Shown here: positions 35,059 through 44,270 of the stretch, piece by piece | How positions within the stretch are numbered: position 1 is the stretch's first letter | Layout: each line of letters opens with the position of its first letter | The notes under the pieces: model-generated | Told to the model about the DNA's origin: nothing | Seen by the model: only the letters and a program-made list of their open reading frames with translations | The model's database searches: none | Assembly: GCA_016278485.1 (NCBI GenBank) | Contig: JADQBT010000010.1 | Coordinates: 1-64,000, forward strand | Length of the DNA stretch: 64,000 nt | Reading direction: 5' to 3' | Source of the DNA: Halanaerobiales bacterium | Lineage (GTDB): Bacteria > Bacillota > Halanaerobiia > Halanaerobiales > Halanaerobiaceae | Made by a program: the position numbers and the translations under genes

Positions 35059-36320
35059 TACTGAACCTCCTCAATCTCAAAATGGAGATTATCAGAAAAC
35101 CGATCTTCCCGCCAAATATCTTCCGTCGCCTGAACACTGACCTTAACTTCCCCAGAAAGTGTCTTAATCTGATTGACAAGATCATAGAAATCACCAAAAT
35201 TAATACTACCAACCTGCCCAGAGTTATCAGGTAAAAGACCACGATTAATAGCCTCCTGATTGACCTGATCTAAAATATTTTCTAACTCATGCTCAATACC
35301 ACTAGCCGGTTGATCAGCATTAATTACTTTCTCCACAATCTGCTGACCCTTATTAAAGACAATAAAGTTCTCATTTAGCATAAAGCTAGCATGTAACCAG
35401 TCATTTTTAGGCACATTAATCCGTGCCACCAGACTAACAATGACTCGACTATCAGCTTCCATATTATAGATTACCCCAGCTGCATTCATAATATCTTCTG
35501 TCTGTAAGCGTAATGCCATACCAGTATCCTCATTGACCTGGATATCCTTTTCTTTTGCTACCTCATTCGCCTTTTGCAAGAAATTATTTAAAGCTGCAAT
35601 GGTAGCCTCTTCACTCCGGCCAGCCTCTAGCACATCAGAATAGATAATATCACCTTTTTGATAGACAATATCCTCACCCATATAATATATAACACCAGCT
35701 CTAAACTGATTGGCCAGGTTGCGCATCTCCTGATAATCTGCATTTAACTGAGTCAACTCATCATTTAACTGACTAATCTCCTCTTCCAGATCAGCCCGCT
35801 CCTGGTCAAGGTCTTGAATTCTTGCTTGAAGTTCTGACCTATTTTTCTCCAGTTTAGCAATATCAGCTTCCGCTTCGCTCAAGGCAGTCTGTAGACTAGC
35901 ATATTGAGCCTGTAAACTGGCCAACTCTTTTTCCTTGACTGCAATATCCTTATTCTTCTTTTCAATCTCAGCATTCTTCTCGGCAATTTCTTGCTGCCGC
36001 AATTCGATCTGACCTTTCAACTGCTGTAATTCACTATCTCTTTTTTCCAACTGTTGGTTTAAAGAATCCAGCCTTCGCATTACATCATTAATATTAAATA
36101 AGGCCTGACGCAGATTAGAATAGACCAGCAAAAGGATACCTAATGATAAAAGAGCAATTAAAATACCAGTCACAATCGTAATAATTATCGAAGAATATTT
36201 AGGGCGGAGACCAAAAATGGAGACTCGTTTTTTTCCCATTTTTAAGCCAATACGATCACCCAGATAGGCAATTAGACCACTAACAAAGATTAAAATTGTG
36301 ATTACAACAATCCCATTCAT
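35058..36320 (-). CDS. DUF3084-type membrane coiled-coil protein
   Basis: About 420 residues from ATG at 36320 (GGGGGTGGAG upstream). Two N-terminal membrane segments (2-22 and about 46-72) enclose GDRIGLKMGKKRVSIFGLRPKYSS. A long coiled coil follows (about 85-205, rich in Q, E, K) and then a globular domain with FRAGVIYYMGEDIVYQKGDIIY, typical of DUF3084. Genes of this family occur in cyanobacteria and in the outer-membrane clusters of diderm Firmicutes. It is the penultimate gene of the LPS operon. Function unknown. Confidence 0.8.
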   Translation of the reverse strand: MNGIVVITILIFVSGLIAYLGDRIGLKMGKKRVSIFGLRPKYSSIIITIVTGILIALLSLGILLLVYSNLRQALFNINDVMRRLDSLNQQLEKRDSELQQLKGQIELRQQEIAEKNAEIEKKNKDIAVKEKELASLQAQYASLQTALSEAEADIAKLEKNRSELQARIQDLDQERADLEEEISQLNDELTQLNADYQEMRNLANQFRAGVIYYMGEDIVYQKGDIIYSDVLEAGRSEEATIAALNNFLQKANEVAKEKDIQVNEDTGMALRLQTEDIMNAAGVIYNMEADSRVIVSLVARINVPKNDWLHASFMLNENFIVFNKGQQIVEKVINADQPASGIEHELENILDQVNQEAINRGLLPDNSGQVGSINFGDFYDLVNQIKTLSGEVKVSVQATEDIWREDRFSDNLHFEIEEVQ

Positions 36321-36345
36321 AGCTCCACCCCCTTCAGTTATTATA

Positions 36346-37449
36346 TTAATTTGCCTCAGACACCTTATAAAGCAGTGCCAGACCAGCAATTAAAATCACA
36401 ATATTTTGTAACCAGGCACCTAGCCAAGGAGCAATCGTGCCCTGACTGCCAAGTGCATCACCGACTGTCATTAAAGTATAATAAATAAAAATTACAATAA
36501 TACTTAAACCCAGCCCACCGGCCGAACCACCAGACCGCTGTGGTCTAATCCCAAGTGGCGCCGCTAATAATGCAAAAATAAAACTAGCCAGAGGAATCGA
36601 AAAGCGTTGATGCCACTTTACTTTTTCTGAATAAACGATTTTCCCTTGCTTTTCCTTCAAAGATATATATTCACTCAGTTCCCGAATATTCATATCTTCG
36701 ACCCTTTTTCCCAGTTTACCCATCTGGGAAGGCTGTTCAATATTTTCTACCGATCTATATTCATTAAATTTGAGAGCCGGTAACCTTTGACCAGCCTCCA
36801 TATAATAGACAACTCCATTATAAAAATGCCATTCATTATCAAACCATCGACCAGATTCAGCCTCAATCAGACTAATCGGTTTACCCTCTTCAAACTCCTG
36901 AATCACTACATAATCCATCGTACCTTCATCTGCTTCAAACTGATGTGTGTAGAGTATATAATCAGGCCGACGGTTAGACTCATCAAGTGGTGTAAGGTAA
37001 AGATTATACTGAGTATCAGGTTTCTTTTCCCCATGTTTAAACTTCCAGACAATCTGTTCATGTCTATAGTTAGCCTGTGGTACAATATATTCATTAATCC
37101 CGATTGTAACAACACTAGTTAAAAGTCCTATTACTAATGCTGGTACCACAATACTGTGAATACTAATACCACCACTCCGCATTGCCGTAATCTCACTATC
37201 ACTTGATAACCTATTAAAAGCCATAATCGTACCTAAAAGAGTTGCCATCGGAAAAGTTAAAACAATGATTTCAGGCAGACTCAAGAAAAATAGTTGGACT
37301 AAAGTCAGGGGATCAACACCCCAACGCGTATATAAATCTGTTAAATCAAAGATAAGATTTGTCCCTATAAAAATACCGGTAAAAGCAGCCACTCCAAAGA
37401 AAAAGGGAGCAATCAGCTCTCGGTATATGTATCTTCTAATAATTTTCAA
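36346..37449 (-). CDS. LptF/LptG family LPS export permease
   Basis: 367 residues. Three N-terminal membrane segments (RYIYRELIAPFFFGV start typical of the family, LTFPMATLLGTIMAFNRLSSDSEITAMRSGGIS coupling helix near 70-100), a periplasmic jellyroll (about 130-270) and three C-terminal segments, with PLASFIFALLAAPLGIRPQRSGG. With LptB (21 bp upstream) and a second permease it forms the complex that extracts LPS from the inner membrane. The partner permease is probably the N-terminal part of the fusion at 47383. Confidence 0.88.
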   Translation of the reverse strand: MKIIRRYIYRELIAPFFFGVAAFTGIFIGTNLIFDLTDLYTRWGVDPLTLVQLFFLSLPEIIVLTFPMATLLGTIMAFNRLSSDSEITAMRSGGISIHSIVVPALVIGLLTSVVTIGINEYIVPQANYRHEQIVWKFKHGEKKPDTQYNLYLTPLDESNRRPDYILYTHQFEADEGTMDYVVIQEFEEGKPISLIEAESGRWFDNEWHFYNGVVYYMEAGQRLPALKFNEYRSVENIEQPSQMGKLGKRVEDMNIRELSEYISLKEKQGKIVYSEKVKWHQRFSIPLASFIFALLAAPLGIRPQRSGGSAGGLGLSIIVIFIYYTLMTVGDALGSQGTIAPWLGAWLQNIVILIAGLALLYKVSEAN

Positions 37450-37469
37450 GAAACTGTGCCTCCCCTTAA

Positions 37470-38189
37470 CTAGATCGTAAATTGTTCACCTAAATAAAAT
37501 TTACGGGCTAGCTCACTATTTGCTACCTCTTTGGAATTACCAGCCAGCAGAATCTCACCCTGGTGCATAATATATGCCCGGTCTGTAATAGAAAGAGTCT
37601 CCCGGACACTATGGTCAGTAATTAAAACACCCAGACCTCTTTCTTTCAGATAACGAATAATATCCTGGATATCACTGACTGCAATCGGGTCTACTCCAGC
37701 AAAAGGTTCATCAAGTAAGATAAACGACGGATCGGTCGCCAGTGAACGAGCAATCTCCACCCGGCGCCTTTCTCCTCCAGATAGTTGATAACCTTTTCTT
37801 TTGTTTAAATGTGAAATATGGAATTCTTCCAGCAACTCATTTAGCCGTCTGTTTTCCTCTTTTTTGGGACAAGCTTGATACTGGAGAATAGCTCTAATAT
37901 TATCTTCCACCGTCATTTTACGAAAAACTGATGCTTCCTGAGAAAGATAGCCAATTCCCCGCCTGGCTCTTTTATAGACCGGCAGTTCTGTAATCTGATC
38001 TTTATCTAAGCTAATCTCACCCGCATCAGGAGAAATAAGTCCTACGATCATATAGAAAGTGGTGGTTTTACCAGCTCCATTTGGACCGAGTAAACCAACT
38101 ATCTCTCCCCGTTTAACATCCAGGTCAACCTGATTAACTACCCGTTGTTTATTATATTCTTTGACCAGACCTCTTGCCTTAATTGTCAT
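37470..38189 (-). CDS. lptB: LPS export ATPase
   Basis: 239 residues from ATG at 38189 (GAGGAG seven bases upstream); the start lies 11 bp inside the end of lptA. Motifs: Walker [16 protein letters not shown]-loop [18 protein letters not shown] (the LptB-type 'ASVFRKLTVE'), signature [16 protein letters not shown] and Walker [17 protein letters not shown] with H-loop TDHSVRE. It powers the LptFG permeases. Confidence 0.95.
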   Translation of the reverse strand: MTIKARGLVKEYNKQRVVNQVDLDVKRGEIVGLLGPNGAGKTTTFYMIVGLISPDAGEISLDKDQITELPVYKRARRGIGYLSQEASVFRKMTVEDNIRAILQYQACPKKEENRRLNELLEEFHISHLNKRKGYQLSGGERRRVEIARSLATDPSFILLDEPFAGVDPIAVSDIQDIIRYLKERGLGVLITDHSVRETLSITDRAYIMHQGEILLAGNSKEVANSELARKFYLGEQFTI

Positions 38190-38742
38190 CTTCAGTCTCC
38201 TCTTCTGGGAAGACAATTTTCGCCTGACCAGTAAGATCTACATTTTCTGTAGCCAGATTAAAAGTAGCTTTTTCAGCCTGGAAACGCTGTCCATTTCTAA
38301 TACCACTTGCATTACCTTCCAGCAAAATCAAATCTTTCGCAGCCAAATAAGTAATCTGCTCTGCCTGTGCATTTAAATTTTCGCCTGTAATGGTAGGTTC
38401 ACCACTAAAAACAAATTTCTCAGCATCTATATTACCTGTCATCTCTTGACCAGAAATCGTATAATTTTGATAAACAAGTTTTACATCCTGCTCAAAATTG
38501 AGATCACCAGTTTTCCGATTGATAAGACCACTGCCTTCAGCAGTTAAGACCAGATCATTATACAACAAGCGAACATTTGCTTTAGCAATTACTTTATAAT
38601 TATCCTCATCAAGTTTAACTAGCTGCAGACTATCTGCGGTTAGCTCCTGTACACCCTGAGCCAGAACCCCTGTCTGACCGATTAATACCAGCATCATAAC
38701 TAAAGCAATAAATATCTTTTTAAATCTTTTGCTATCTACCAT
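38179..38742 (-). CDS. lptA: LptA-like periplasmic LPS bridge protein
   Basis: 187 residues. Signal peptide ends VLA near 28. It is a series of OstA-type strands: [84 protein letters not shown]. LptA multimers carry LPS across the periplasm. It lies between lptC (2 bp gap) and lptB (11 bp overlap). A paralogue is coded at 46691. Confidence 0.85.
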   Translation of the reverse strand: MVDSKRFKKIFIALVMMLVLIGQTGVLAQGVQELTADSLQLVKLDEDNYKVIAKANVRLLYNDLVLTAEGSGLINRKTGDLNFEQDVKLVYQNYTISGQEMTGNIDAEKFVFSGEPTITGENLNAQAEQITYLAAKDLILLEGNASGIRNGQRFQAEKATFNLATENVDLTGQAKIVFPEEETEDDN

Positions 38743-38744
38743 TT

Positions 38745-39311
38745 TTATTCCTCCCAGACAAGTCTAGTCTTTTGCGCTTGATTGGTCTCAACTTTAAGTT
38801 CAATAAAATCAGGATCTGTCAAAAAAGAATCTCCTGTTAGAACCATTCTCGGCCCATCAATTTTAACCTCTTCGCGACCGCGAATAATCTCATTATCTAA
38901 CTGCCAGCCCAACCAGTTACAATAAATATTATAAAATTCCTGTTCAACTTGAACCGGCCCAAAAACTTCTAAATACCTCGCCTGGGCATCATATTTAGCT
39001 CTGCTACCCGTAAAAGTATAGGCCAACTGCTCTGTCTTAGTAGAAAAAACTTCTATATAGACTGGCGTTAGCTTAAATATATTTTTAGCAGCCGTCTGTA
39101 CTATTTTTTTTGAGCTAAGTTCCAAACGATAACTACGGTCCTTATTAAAGAGTGTCAATTTTGCTTCTTTAAATTCCTTAGCTGGTCTCTCTCCTTGCTC
39201 TGAGCCAACTTGATCTTGCTGCATTGGCTCTGTATTTTGCAAACTAAAAAAGATACCGGCAACAATGATTACAATCATACTTATTAATAAGAAAAGTTTT
39301 TTGCTGTTCAC
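38745..39311 (-). CDS. lptC: LptC-like membrane-anchored LPS transfer protein
   Basis: 188 residues. One N-terminal membrane anchor (about 5-25: LFLLISMIVIIVAGIFFSL) followed by an LptC/OstA jellyroll with KEAKLTLFNKDRSYRLELSSKKI and TGSRAKYDAQARYLEVFGPVQV. LptC receives LPS from LptFG and passes it to LptA. The gene order lptC-lptA-lptB with gaps under 3 bp or overlaps agrees. It is linked to lpxB upstream by 2 bp. Confidence 0.85.
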   Translation of the reverse strand: MNSKKLFLLISMIVIIVAGIFFSLQNTEPMQQDQVGSEQGERPAKEFKEAKLTLFNKDRSYRLELSSKKIVQTAAKNIFKLTPVYIEVFSTKTEQLAYTFTGSRAKYDAQARYLEVFGPVQVEQEFYNIYCNWLGWQLDNEIIRGREEVKIDGPRMVLTGDSFLTDPDFIELKVETNQAQKTRLVWEE

Positions 39312-39313
39312 TA

Positions 39314-40453
39314 TTAAGAGAGCAATCCTCCTTTTTCTAAAACCAGCCTGGCTGTCCTGGTTACAGCACCAATACCACCAAGTTTTTTCTTTAATTGAGC
39401 CAGTTCCAGTTCAATATCTTTTAAAAGATAGGGTTGTTTTAGTAAACGATTTGCCTCCAAATAAAGTCTATCTACTGTTAGGTCATCCTGAATCAATTCT
39501 GGCACAATCTCCCGGCCGGAAATAATATTTGGCATCCCCACAAAATCAACTTGCATTAATTTTTTGCCCAACCAGTAAGAACTTGCCCCGGTCTGATAAC
39601 AAATAACCATCGGTGTCTCTAAAATAGCAGCTTCTACTGTTGCTGTTCCAGAAGTAGTCAATAACAGATCAGCAACTTTCATCACTTGATAGGTATAATC
39701 TTCCACCAGCTTAACAACCAGACTCCGTTCCAGACAGAGCTGGCGAATTTTCTCCTTATCAACACCCTGGGCCAGTGGTAAAACAAACTGAAGGCCTGGA
39801 TTTTCCTGCTGTAAAAGTTCTGCCGTTGATAACATAATTGGCAGCATCTTTTCAATCTCACTTTTTCGGCTGCCAGGCAATAACCCTACTATTTGCTTTT
39901 TTCTACCCAGTTCTATCTCTTCTCTGATCACCCGTTCACTCTCATTAGCTCTCACAAAATCTAATAATGGGTGGCCCACAAAAGAAACATCAGCTCCTGC
40001 CGCCTGATAAACATCTCTCTCCATCGGAAAAACAGCTGCAATCGTTGTACCATAACGAGCCAACTTTCTAGCCCGCCACTTACCCCAGATCCAGGCAGTT
40101 GGTGGGAAATAGTCAACAACCGGAATCCCCATTTTCGCACAGGCTTTGGCCAGTTTCATATTAAAGGCAGAATAATCGACCAGAAAGACAATATCAGGTC
40201 TCCGCTCAGCAATTAATTCTTTCATCTGCTTGAGGTGTTTAAGATGGATTCTGATATTCTGCAGTGCTTCCACAAAACCGATCGAACTAATTTCAGTTGG
40301 GTCAAGTAAGATTTCTACACCGGCCCGACTCAGTTGGGTTGATCCCATCCCAAAAAATTTAAGCCCAGGTACCAGCTCTTTCATCTTATTAACGACTTTA
40401 GCAGCATGCATATCTCCAGAGACTTCTCCAGCACTAACCATTATTCCCCCCAT
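39314..40453 (-). CDS. lpxB: lipid-A-disaccharide synthase
   Basis: 379 residues, usual length. It joins UDP-2,3-diacylglucosamine and lipid X to give the lipid A disaccharide. Family motifs: SAGEVSGDMHAAKVV near residue 6, FGMGSTQLSRAGVEIL, YFPPTAWIWGKWRARKLARY near 115, FVGHPLLD near 160, LPGSRKSEIEKMLP near 195 and TTSGTATVEAAILETPMVICYQ near 270. It overlaps lpxI by 13 bp and is followed by lptC after 2 bp. Confidence 0.95.
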   Translation of the reverse strand: MGGIMVSAGEVSGDMHAAKVVNKMKELVPGLKFFGMGSTQLSRAGVEILLDPTEISSIGFVEALQNIRIHLKHLKQMKELIAERRPDIVFLVDYSAFNMKLAKACAKMGIPVVDYFPPTAWIWGKWRARKLARYGTTIAAVFPMERDVYQAAGADVSFVGHPLLDFVRANESERVIREEIELGRKKQIVGLLPGSRKSEIEKMLPIMLSTAELLQQENPGLQFVLPLAQGVDKEKIRQLCLERSLVVKLVEDYTYQVMKVADLLLTTSGTATVEAAILETPMVICYQTGASSYWLGKKLMQVDFVGMPNIISGREIVPELIQDDLTVDRLYLEANRLLKQPYLLKDIELELAQLKKKLGGIGAVTRTARLVLEKGGLLS

Positions 40454-41280
40454 AAGATCCCTCCTTCTTCTTCAAGCGAAAAAGAAGCGGCTATTACTGT
40501 TAGGCCGCCTGCGTCTGCTCTCTCTATAAATTTGTCTCGTTTAAGCAAAAATGTTCTTTCTGCTTCAATAATCAATCCCTTTGCTCCTACCGCTAATAAG
40601 CTATCTAATGTTTTCAGACCAACTGTAGGAATATCAAAACGCAGATCCTGTTTAACTTTACTGACTTTAGCCATAACCAGACCACGACCACCATATTTGC
40701 CAGCACGCTTGATAGCAGCATCTGTACCTTCAATTGCCTCAACTGCTAATGCAGCTCTATCTTTGACAAGTACAGTCTGACCAATATCAAGCCTACCCAT
40801 CTCCCGGGCCAGCCTAAAGGCATAAGCCATATCTTCTTGCAACTGTGGAGTAATCTCTCCCACAATCAGACCTCGTTCTGGTAATAACCTGTCCAGAAAA
40901 ATAGATTGAGGTAAAACTTCAATCCCGGCTGCGGCCAATTCATCCACAATACCGAGTAAAATACTATCATCATTGAGTAATGGCAAAGCTGCCAGCACTT
41001 TCTGCATCCGCCTATCCAGCTCCAGATTAGCAAAAAGATGCTCTTTTCTTACCTTACCTAACATGACAGTTTCTTCAATATGATGTGATAATATAAGTTC
41101 AATTAAATGGTCCAATTGACCAATATTTACCTGATAGACTTGCTCCGCTAGTTCAGTAAAGGAGGCTGTCTTTTCTTCCGCTAATTTAAAAACATAGATC
41201 TCAATTCCCTTTTTTTTGGCTTGCTTAGCCCAAATTAAAGGCAGATCTCCCCAACCAGCTATTAACCCAATTCTTTTCAT
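40441..41280 (-). CDS. lpxI: UDP-2,3-diacylglucosamine pyrophosphatase, LpxI type
   Basis: 279 residues. It starts IGLIAGWGDLPLIWAKQAKKKGIEI, the LpxI (DUF1009) opening, with MLGKVRKEHLF near 80 and DGTDAAIKRAGKYGGRGLVMAKVSK-like EGTDAAIKRAG near 185, plus FDIPTVGLKTLD near 215. It hydrolyses UDP-diacylglucosamine to lipid X; bacteria without LpxH use it instead. It lies between lpxA and lpxB, the usual place for this type. Confidence 0.93.
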   Translation of the reverse strand: MKRIGLIAGWGDLPLIWAKQAKKKGIEIYVFKLAEEKTASFTELAEQVYQVNIGQLDHLIELILSHHIEETVMLGKVRKEHLFANLELDRRMQKVLAALPLLNDDSILLGIVDELAAAGIEVLPQSIFLDRLLPERGLIVGEITPQLQEDMAYAFRLAREMGRLDIGQTVLVKDRAALAVEAIEGTDAAIKRAGKYGGRGLVMAKVSKVKQDLRFDIPTVGLKTLDSLLAVGAKGLIIEAERTFLLKRDKFIERADAGGLTVIAASFSLEEEGGILWGE

Positions 41281-41294
41281 TATATCTCACCTTT

Positions 41295-42104
41295 TTAGCG
41301 GCAAATACCCCGCTGTACATTTCTTAGAAATCTGAGAAAATGTTCAATCTCGTCACTAGCATCAAGTTCTTGATCCATCATGTCAATCGCTTCTTCAATA
41401 CCTAGTTTTGATCTATATAAGATTTTGTATGCTCTTTTAATCTCCAGTCTCAGTTCTGGTGATATACCATTCCGACGCAGGCCGATCACATTAATCCCAC
41501 TGACTCGGGCAGGATGACCATCACCGATGACATAAGGTGGTAAATCTTTAACTACTTTTGAATGAGCACCAATCATACTCATCTTACCAATCCGGACAAA
41601 CTGATGGATACCGGTTAAACCACCAATTACCGCATAATCTTCAATAACAACATGGCCAGCTAAATTAGCTGCATTAGACATGATGACATTATTACTAATC
41701 TGACAATCATGAGCAATATGACAATAAGCCATAATAAAGTTATGATTACCTATTCTGGTCTCTCCCCCACCTTTTTGGGTACCGCGGTGAATAGTTACAT
41801 TCTCCCTAATAGTATTATTATCCCCAATAAAGAGATAAGATTTCTCATCATTAAATTTTTTATCCTGTGGCGCCAGACCAATGGAAGCGCCGTGGAAAAT
41901 TTCATTCTTTTTACCAATAGTTGTCCAGCCGTCAATTATGACATGAGGGCCTATCTTTGTTCCCTCACCAATCTCCACATTTTCTCCAATTACTGTATAA
42001 GGTCCTATTTCAACATCCCTACCCAGCTTTGCACCAGGGGCAATAACTGCTGTTTCATGAATATTGCCGAGCCTGATCAGTCTGGCTTTCTGACTAGATT
42101 CCAA
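41295..42104 (-). CDS. lpxA: UDP-N-acetylglucosamine acyltransferase, main copy
   Basis: 269 residues, left-handed beta-helix with hexapeptide repeats (VEIGPYTVIGENVEIG) and a C-terminal helical domain. Catalytic region: IGDNNTIRENVTIHRGT, MAYCHIAHDC (active His), NLAGHVVIEDYAVIGGLTGIHQFVRIG. It transfers a 3-hydroxyacyl chain to UDP-GlcNAc in the first step of lipid A synthesis. The neighbouring fabZ and lpxC fit the classical cluster. It keeps the canonical IGG/TGIHQF loop that the copy at 17264 has lost, so this one is the likelier standard enzyme. Confidence 0.93.
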   Translation of the reverse strand: MESSQKARLIRLGNIHETAVIAPGAKLGRDVEIGPYTVIGENVEIGEGTKIGPHVIIDGWTTIGKKNEIFHGASIGLAPQDKKFNDEKSYLFIGDNNTIRENVTIHRGTQKGGGETRIGNHNFIMAYCHIAHDCQISNNVIMSNAANLAGHVVIEDYAVIGGLTGIHQFVRIGKMSMIGAHSKVVKDLPPYVIGDGHPARVSGINVIGLRRNGISPELRLEIKRAYKILYRSKLGIEEAIDMMDQELDASDEIEHFLRFLRNVQRGICR

Positions 42105-42141
42105 AAAGACACATCCCCTTTCCTATCCTTCTCTACTTTTT

Positions 42142-42594
42142 CTATTCTTTATCTTCAAAGGCAAACATCAGCTCTGCTTCAGAAGCTAGTTTATCCTCAA
42201 CATAGGCATATGCCTTAACTTTGGCAATTCTACCTCTTAAACGCAAAACTTCTACTTTAATTACAAGCTGATCACCCGGAATAACCGGATGGCGGAATTT
42301 TGCTTTGTCAATCCCAGCAAAAAACGGCAGTTTATCTCCTGCATCATCAATACTATAAAACATCAGTATACCACCAACCTGAGCCATAGCTTCAATAATC
42401 AAAACACCTGGCATAATTGGATGTTCAGGATAATGGCCCTGAAAAAACTCCTCATTAATTGTTACATTTTTAATCCCAGTTATCTTTTTGCCTTCTTCCA
42501 TATCTTCAATTCTATCCACCAATAAAAGCGGATAACGGTGTGGCAAAATTTTTCTTATCTTATTAATATCTAACATTTCTTGCAGATCACTCAT
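42142..42594 (-). CDS. fabZ: 3-hydroxyacyl-ACP dehydratase
   Basis: 150 residues. The hotdog-fold active helix GHYPEHPIMPGVLIIEAMAQVGG carries the catalytic His (GHYPEHP) and the Glu in IEAMAQ. The start IRKILPHRYPLLLVDRI is typical. It competes with LpxA/LpxD for hydroxyacyl-ACP, and its gene is usually placed with them, as here (8 bp overlap with lpxC). The frame overlaps the end of lpxC, so translation may be coupled. Confidence 0.95.
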   Translation of the reverse strand: MSDLQEMLDINKIRKILPHRYPLLLVDRIEDMEEGKKITGIKNVTINEEFFQGHYPEHPIMPGVLIIEAMAQVGGILMFYSIDDAGDKLPFFAGIDKAKFRHPVIPGDQLVIKVEVLRLRGRIAKVKAYAYVEDKLASEAELMFAFEDKE

Positions 42595-43456
42595 TAAAAT
42601 TTACCTCCTGCATAATTTTTTCGCTAATCTTGCTGGCCAGTTCAACATGTAAGCTATGGCCTGACCGGACAGCTAATAGATGTCCCTTTATCTGACCATT
42701 TAATGCCATATCACCAATTAGATCAAGCACTTTATGGCGTACAAACTCATCTGGGTAGCGGAGTTCATTAACTGTTTTATGATCTCCTACCAGGACTGCA
42801 TTATCAAGATTTCCTCCCAGGGCCAGACCCCGGCTGTGCAGTTTTTCTACCTCTCTAGCAAAACCAAAGGTACGAGCACGGCCAACCGTCTCTATAAAGT
42901 TATCATCTTCCGTAAACTCAAAAAAACTGGTCCCAATCACCGGATGATCATAATCAAGTGTATAACTTACCCGAAATTTATCATCTGGCAAGATAGTAAG
43001 ATAGGCATTTCCTTTTCTGACATAGAGAGGTTCATCTACCTGATAGATAAACTTCTTGCCAGGTTGTTCAACAATACCTATCTCTTTAAATAAATTATAA
43101 AATATAAGTGCACTTCCATCTCCAACTGGTGTTTCTGCACCAGAAAGTTCTAGATAAAGATCATCTATCTCAAATGCCCAGATGGCTGACATCAGATGTT
43201 CAACTGTGCTTACTTTAATCTCAGCTTGGCCATTATTAATAAGGCCCAAGGCTGTACAACGGCGTGCAGCTACTACCTGACCAGGATTAACCTCTATCTC
43301 AGGTTGGTCAGCTAAATCTATTCTTTTAAAAATTATTCCTGTCCCCGGAGGAGCAGGAGCAACTTTCAACTTGACTTCCTTACCGGAGTGGAGGGCAATT
43401 CCCTCTAAAATTGCTCTGTCTGCAATTGTTTTTCTCTTCTCCATTTCAATAAGCAA
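42587..43456 (-). CDS. lpxC: UDP-3-O-acyl-N-acetylglucosamine deacetylase
   Basis: About 289 residues. It begins KRKTIADRAILEGIALHSGKEVKL as in LpxC. Zinc ligands: His in STVEHLMSA near 80, His and Asp in RHKVLDLIGDMAL near 240; the catalytic His lies in RSGHSLHVEL near 265. It catalyses the committed step of lipid A synthesis. Start choice: TTG at 43456 lies nine bases after AAGGAG; an ATG at 43465 touches the site and ATG at 43444 is a further option. Here it is a single-domain enzyme, not fused to FabZ as in some phyla. Confidence 0.95.
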   Translation of the reverse strand: MLIEMEKRKTIADRAILEGIALHSGKEVKLKVAPAPPGTGIIFKRIDLADQPEIEVNPGQVVAARRCTALGLINNGQAEIKVSTVEHLMSAIWAFEIDDLYLELSGAETPVGDGSALIFYNLFKEIGIVEQPGKKFIYQVDEPLYVRKGNAYLTILPDDKFRVSYTLDYDHPVIGTSFFEFTEDDNFIETVGRARTFGFAREVEKLHSRGLALGGNLDNAVLVGDHKTVNELRYPDEFVRHKVLDLIGDMALNGQIKGHLLAVRSGHSLHVELASKISEKIMQEVNFNE

Positions 43457-43519
43457 AAAACCCATCTCCTTACAGCTATGTCTTTCAATAGTTTATTATA
43501 TCCTGTTAAATGAGATAAT

Positions 43520-44254
43520 TCAACTATATTCAATAATATCTCTATATTTCTGCCCTATCCAGGATTCAGGTTGGGTAAATAGTCTCTCCGGTGGACCACT
43601 TTCAATAAATCTGCCTTGATCCATGAAATAAATCCTATCTGCCACTTTGCGTGCAAAAGCGATCTCATGTGTGACAATAATTAAAGAACGACTGCCATGA
43701 TCAGCTACTACTTTTTCCAGAACAGTCAGTACATCCCGGACCAGGATAGGATCTAAGGCTGCTGTTGGTTCATCCAATAATAATAAATCTGGTTCCATCA
43801 TCAGGGCTCGCGCAATCCCAATCCTCTGTTTTTCGCCCCCACTCATCCCTGTTACTGGCTCAGCATATCTACCAACCATACCCACATCAGCTAAGACTTT
43901 TTCTGCCTGTTGATATGCTTTTTCTTTGGAAAATCCAGCTTTAATTAGGCCTAAAGTAAGATTTTCACCTGCTGTCAGTCTTCTAATCAGATTAAAGTGT
44001 TGAAAAACAAAGCCCATCTTGCGGCGCACTTTGCGTAACTCTTCATTATTAAGTGCATGTACTGGTTGACCTTGAAAAATAATCTCACCAGCATTAGGCT
44101 CAACCAGTCTATTAATCAATCTAATAAAAGTTGATTTACCACAACCACTTGGCCCCATAATGGCTACTATCTCGCCTGGAGCCAGCTCAAAATCAAGTCC
44201 AGTTAATATTTCTTTTTCGCCATAGCTTTTTTTTAGATTTTTAATTGCTAACAT
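43520..44254 (-). CDS. ABC transporter ATPase of the LPS-cluster membrane system
   Basis: 244 residues with full ATPase motifs: Walker A GPSGCGKSTFIRLI, signature MSGGEKQRIGIARALM, Walker B DLLLLDEPTAALDPILV and TVTHE-like IIVTHEIAFARKVADRIYFMDQG. The sequence resembles polar-amino-acid (GlnQ) and lipoprotein/MacB-class ATPases, but no amino-acid permease or binding protein is near. The gene 16 bp upstream encodes a large coiled-coil membrane protein that is the likely partner. Placed between that gene and lpxC in the LPS operon, it may serve envelope lipid or protein export. Confidence 0.8.
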   Translation of the reverse strand: MLAIKNLKKSYGEKEILTGLDFELAPGEIVAIMGPSGCGKSTFIRLINRLVEPNAGEIIFQGQPVHALNNEELRKVRRKMGFVFQHFNLIRRLTAGENLTLGLIKAGFSKEKAYQQAEKVLADVGMVGRYAEPVTGMSGGEKQRIGIARALMMEPDLLLLDEPTAALDPILVRDVLTVLEKVVADHGSRSLIIVTHEIAFARKVADRIYFMDQGRFIESGPPERLFTQPESWIGQKYRDIIEYS

Positions 44255-44270
44255 AATATATCTTCCTCAT

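Noticed and set aside
40406-40780. A 124-codon plus-strand open frame opposite lpxI/lpxB
   Set aside because: Shadow frame of two genes with clear catalytic motifs on the minus strand; composition is not protein-like.
41709-42218. A 169-codon plus-strand open frame opposite lpxA and fabZ
   Set aside because: It lies wholly antisense to two well-identified genes, shows no ribosome binding site or family motif, and its sequence is explained by their codon pattern.
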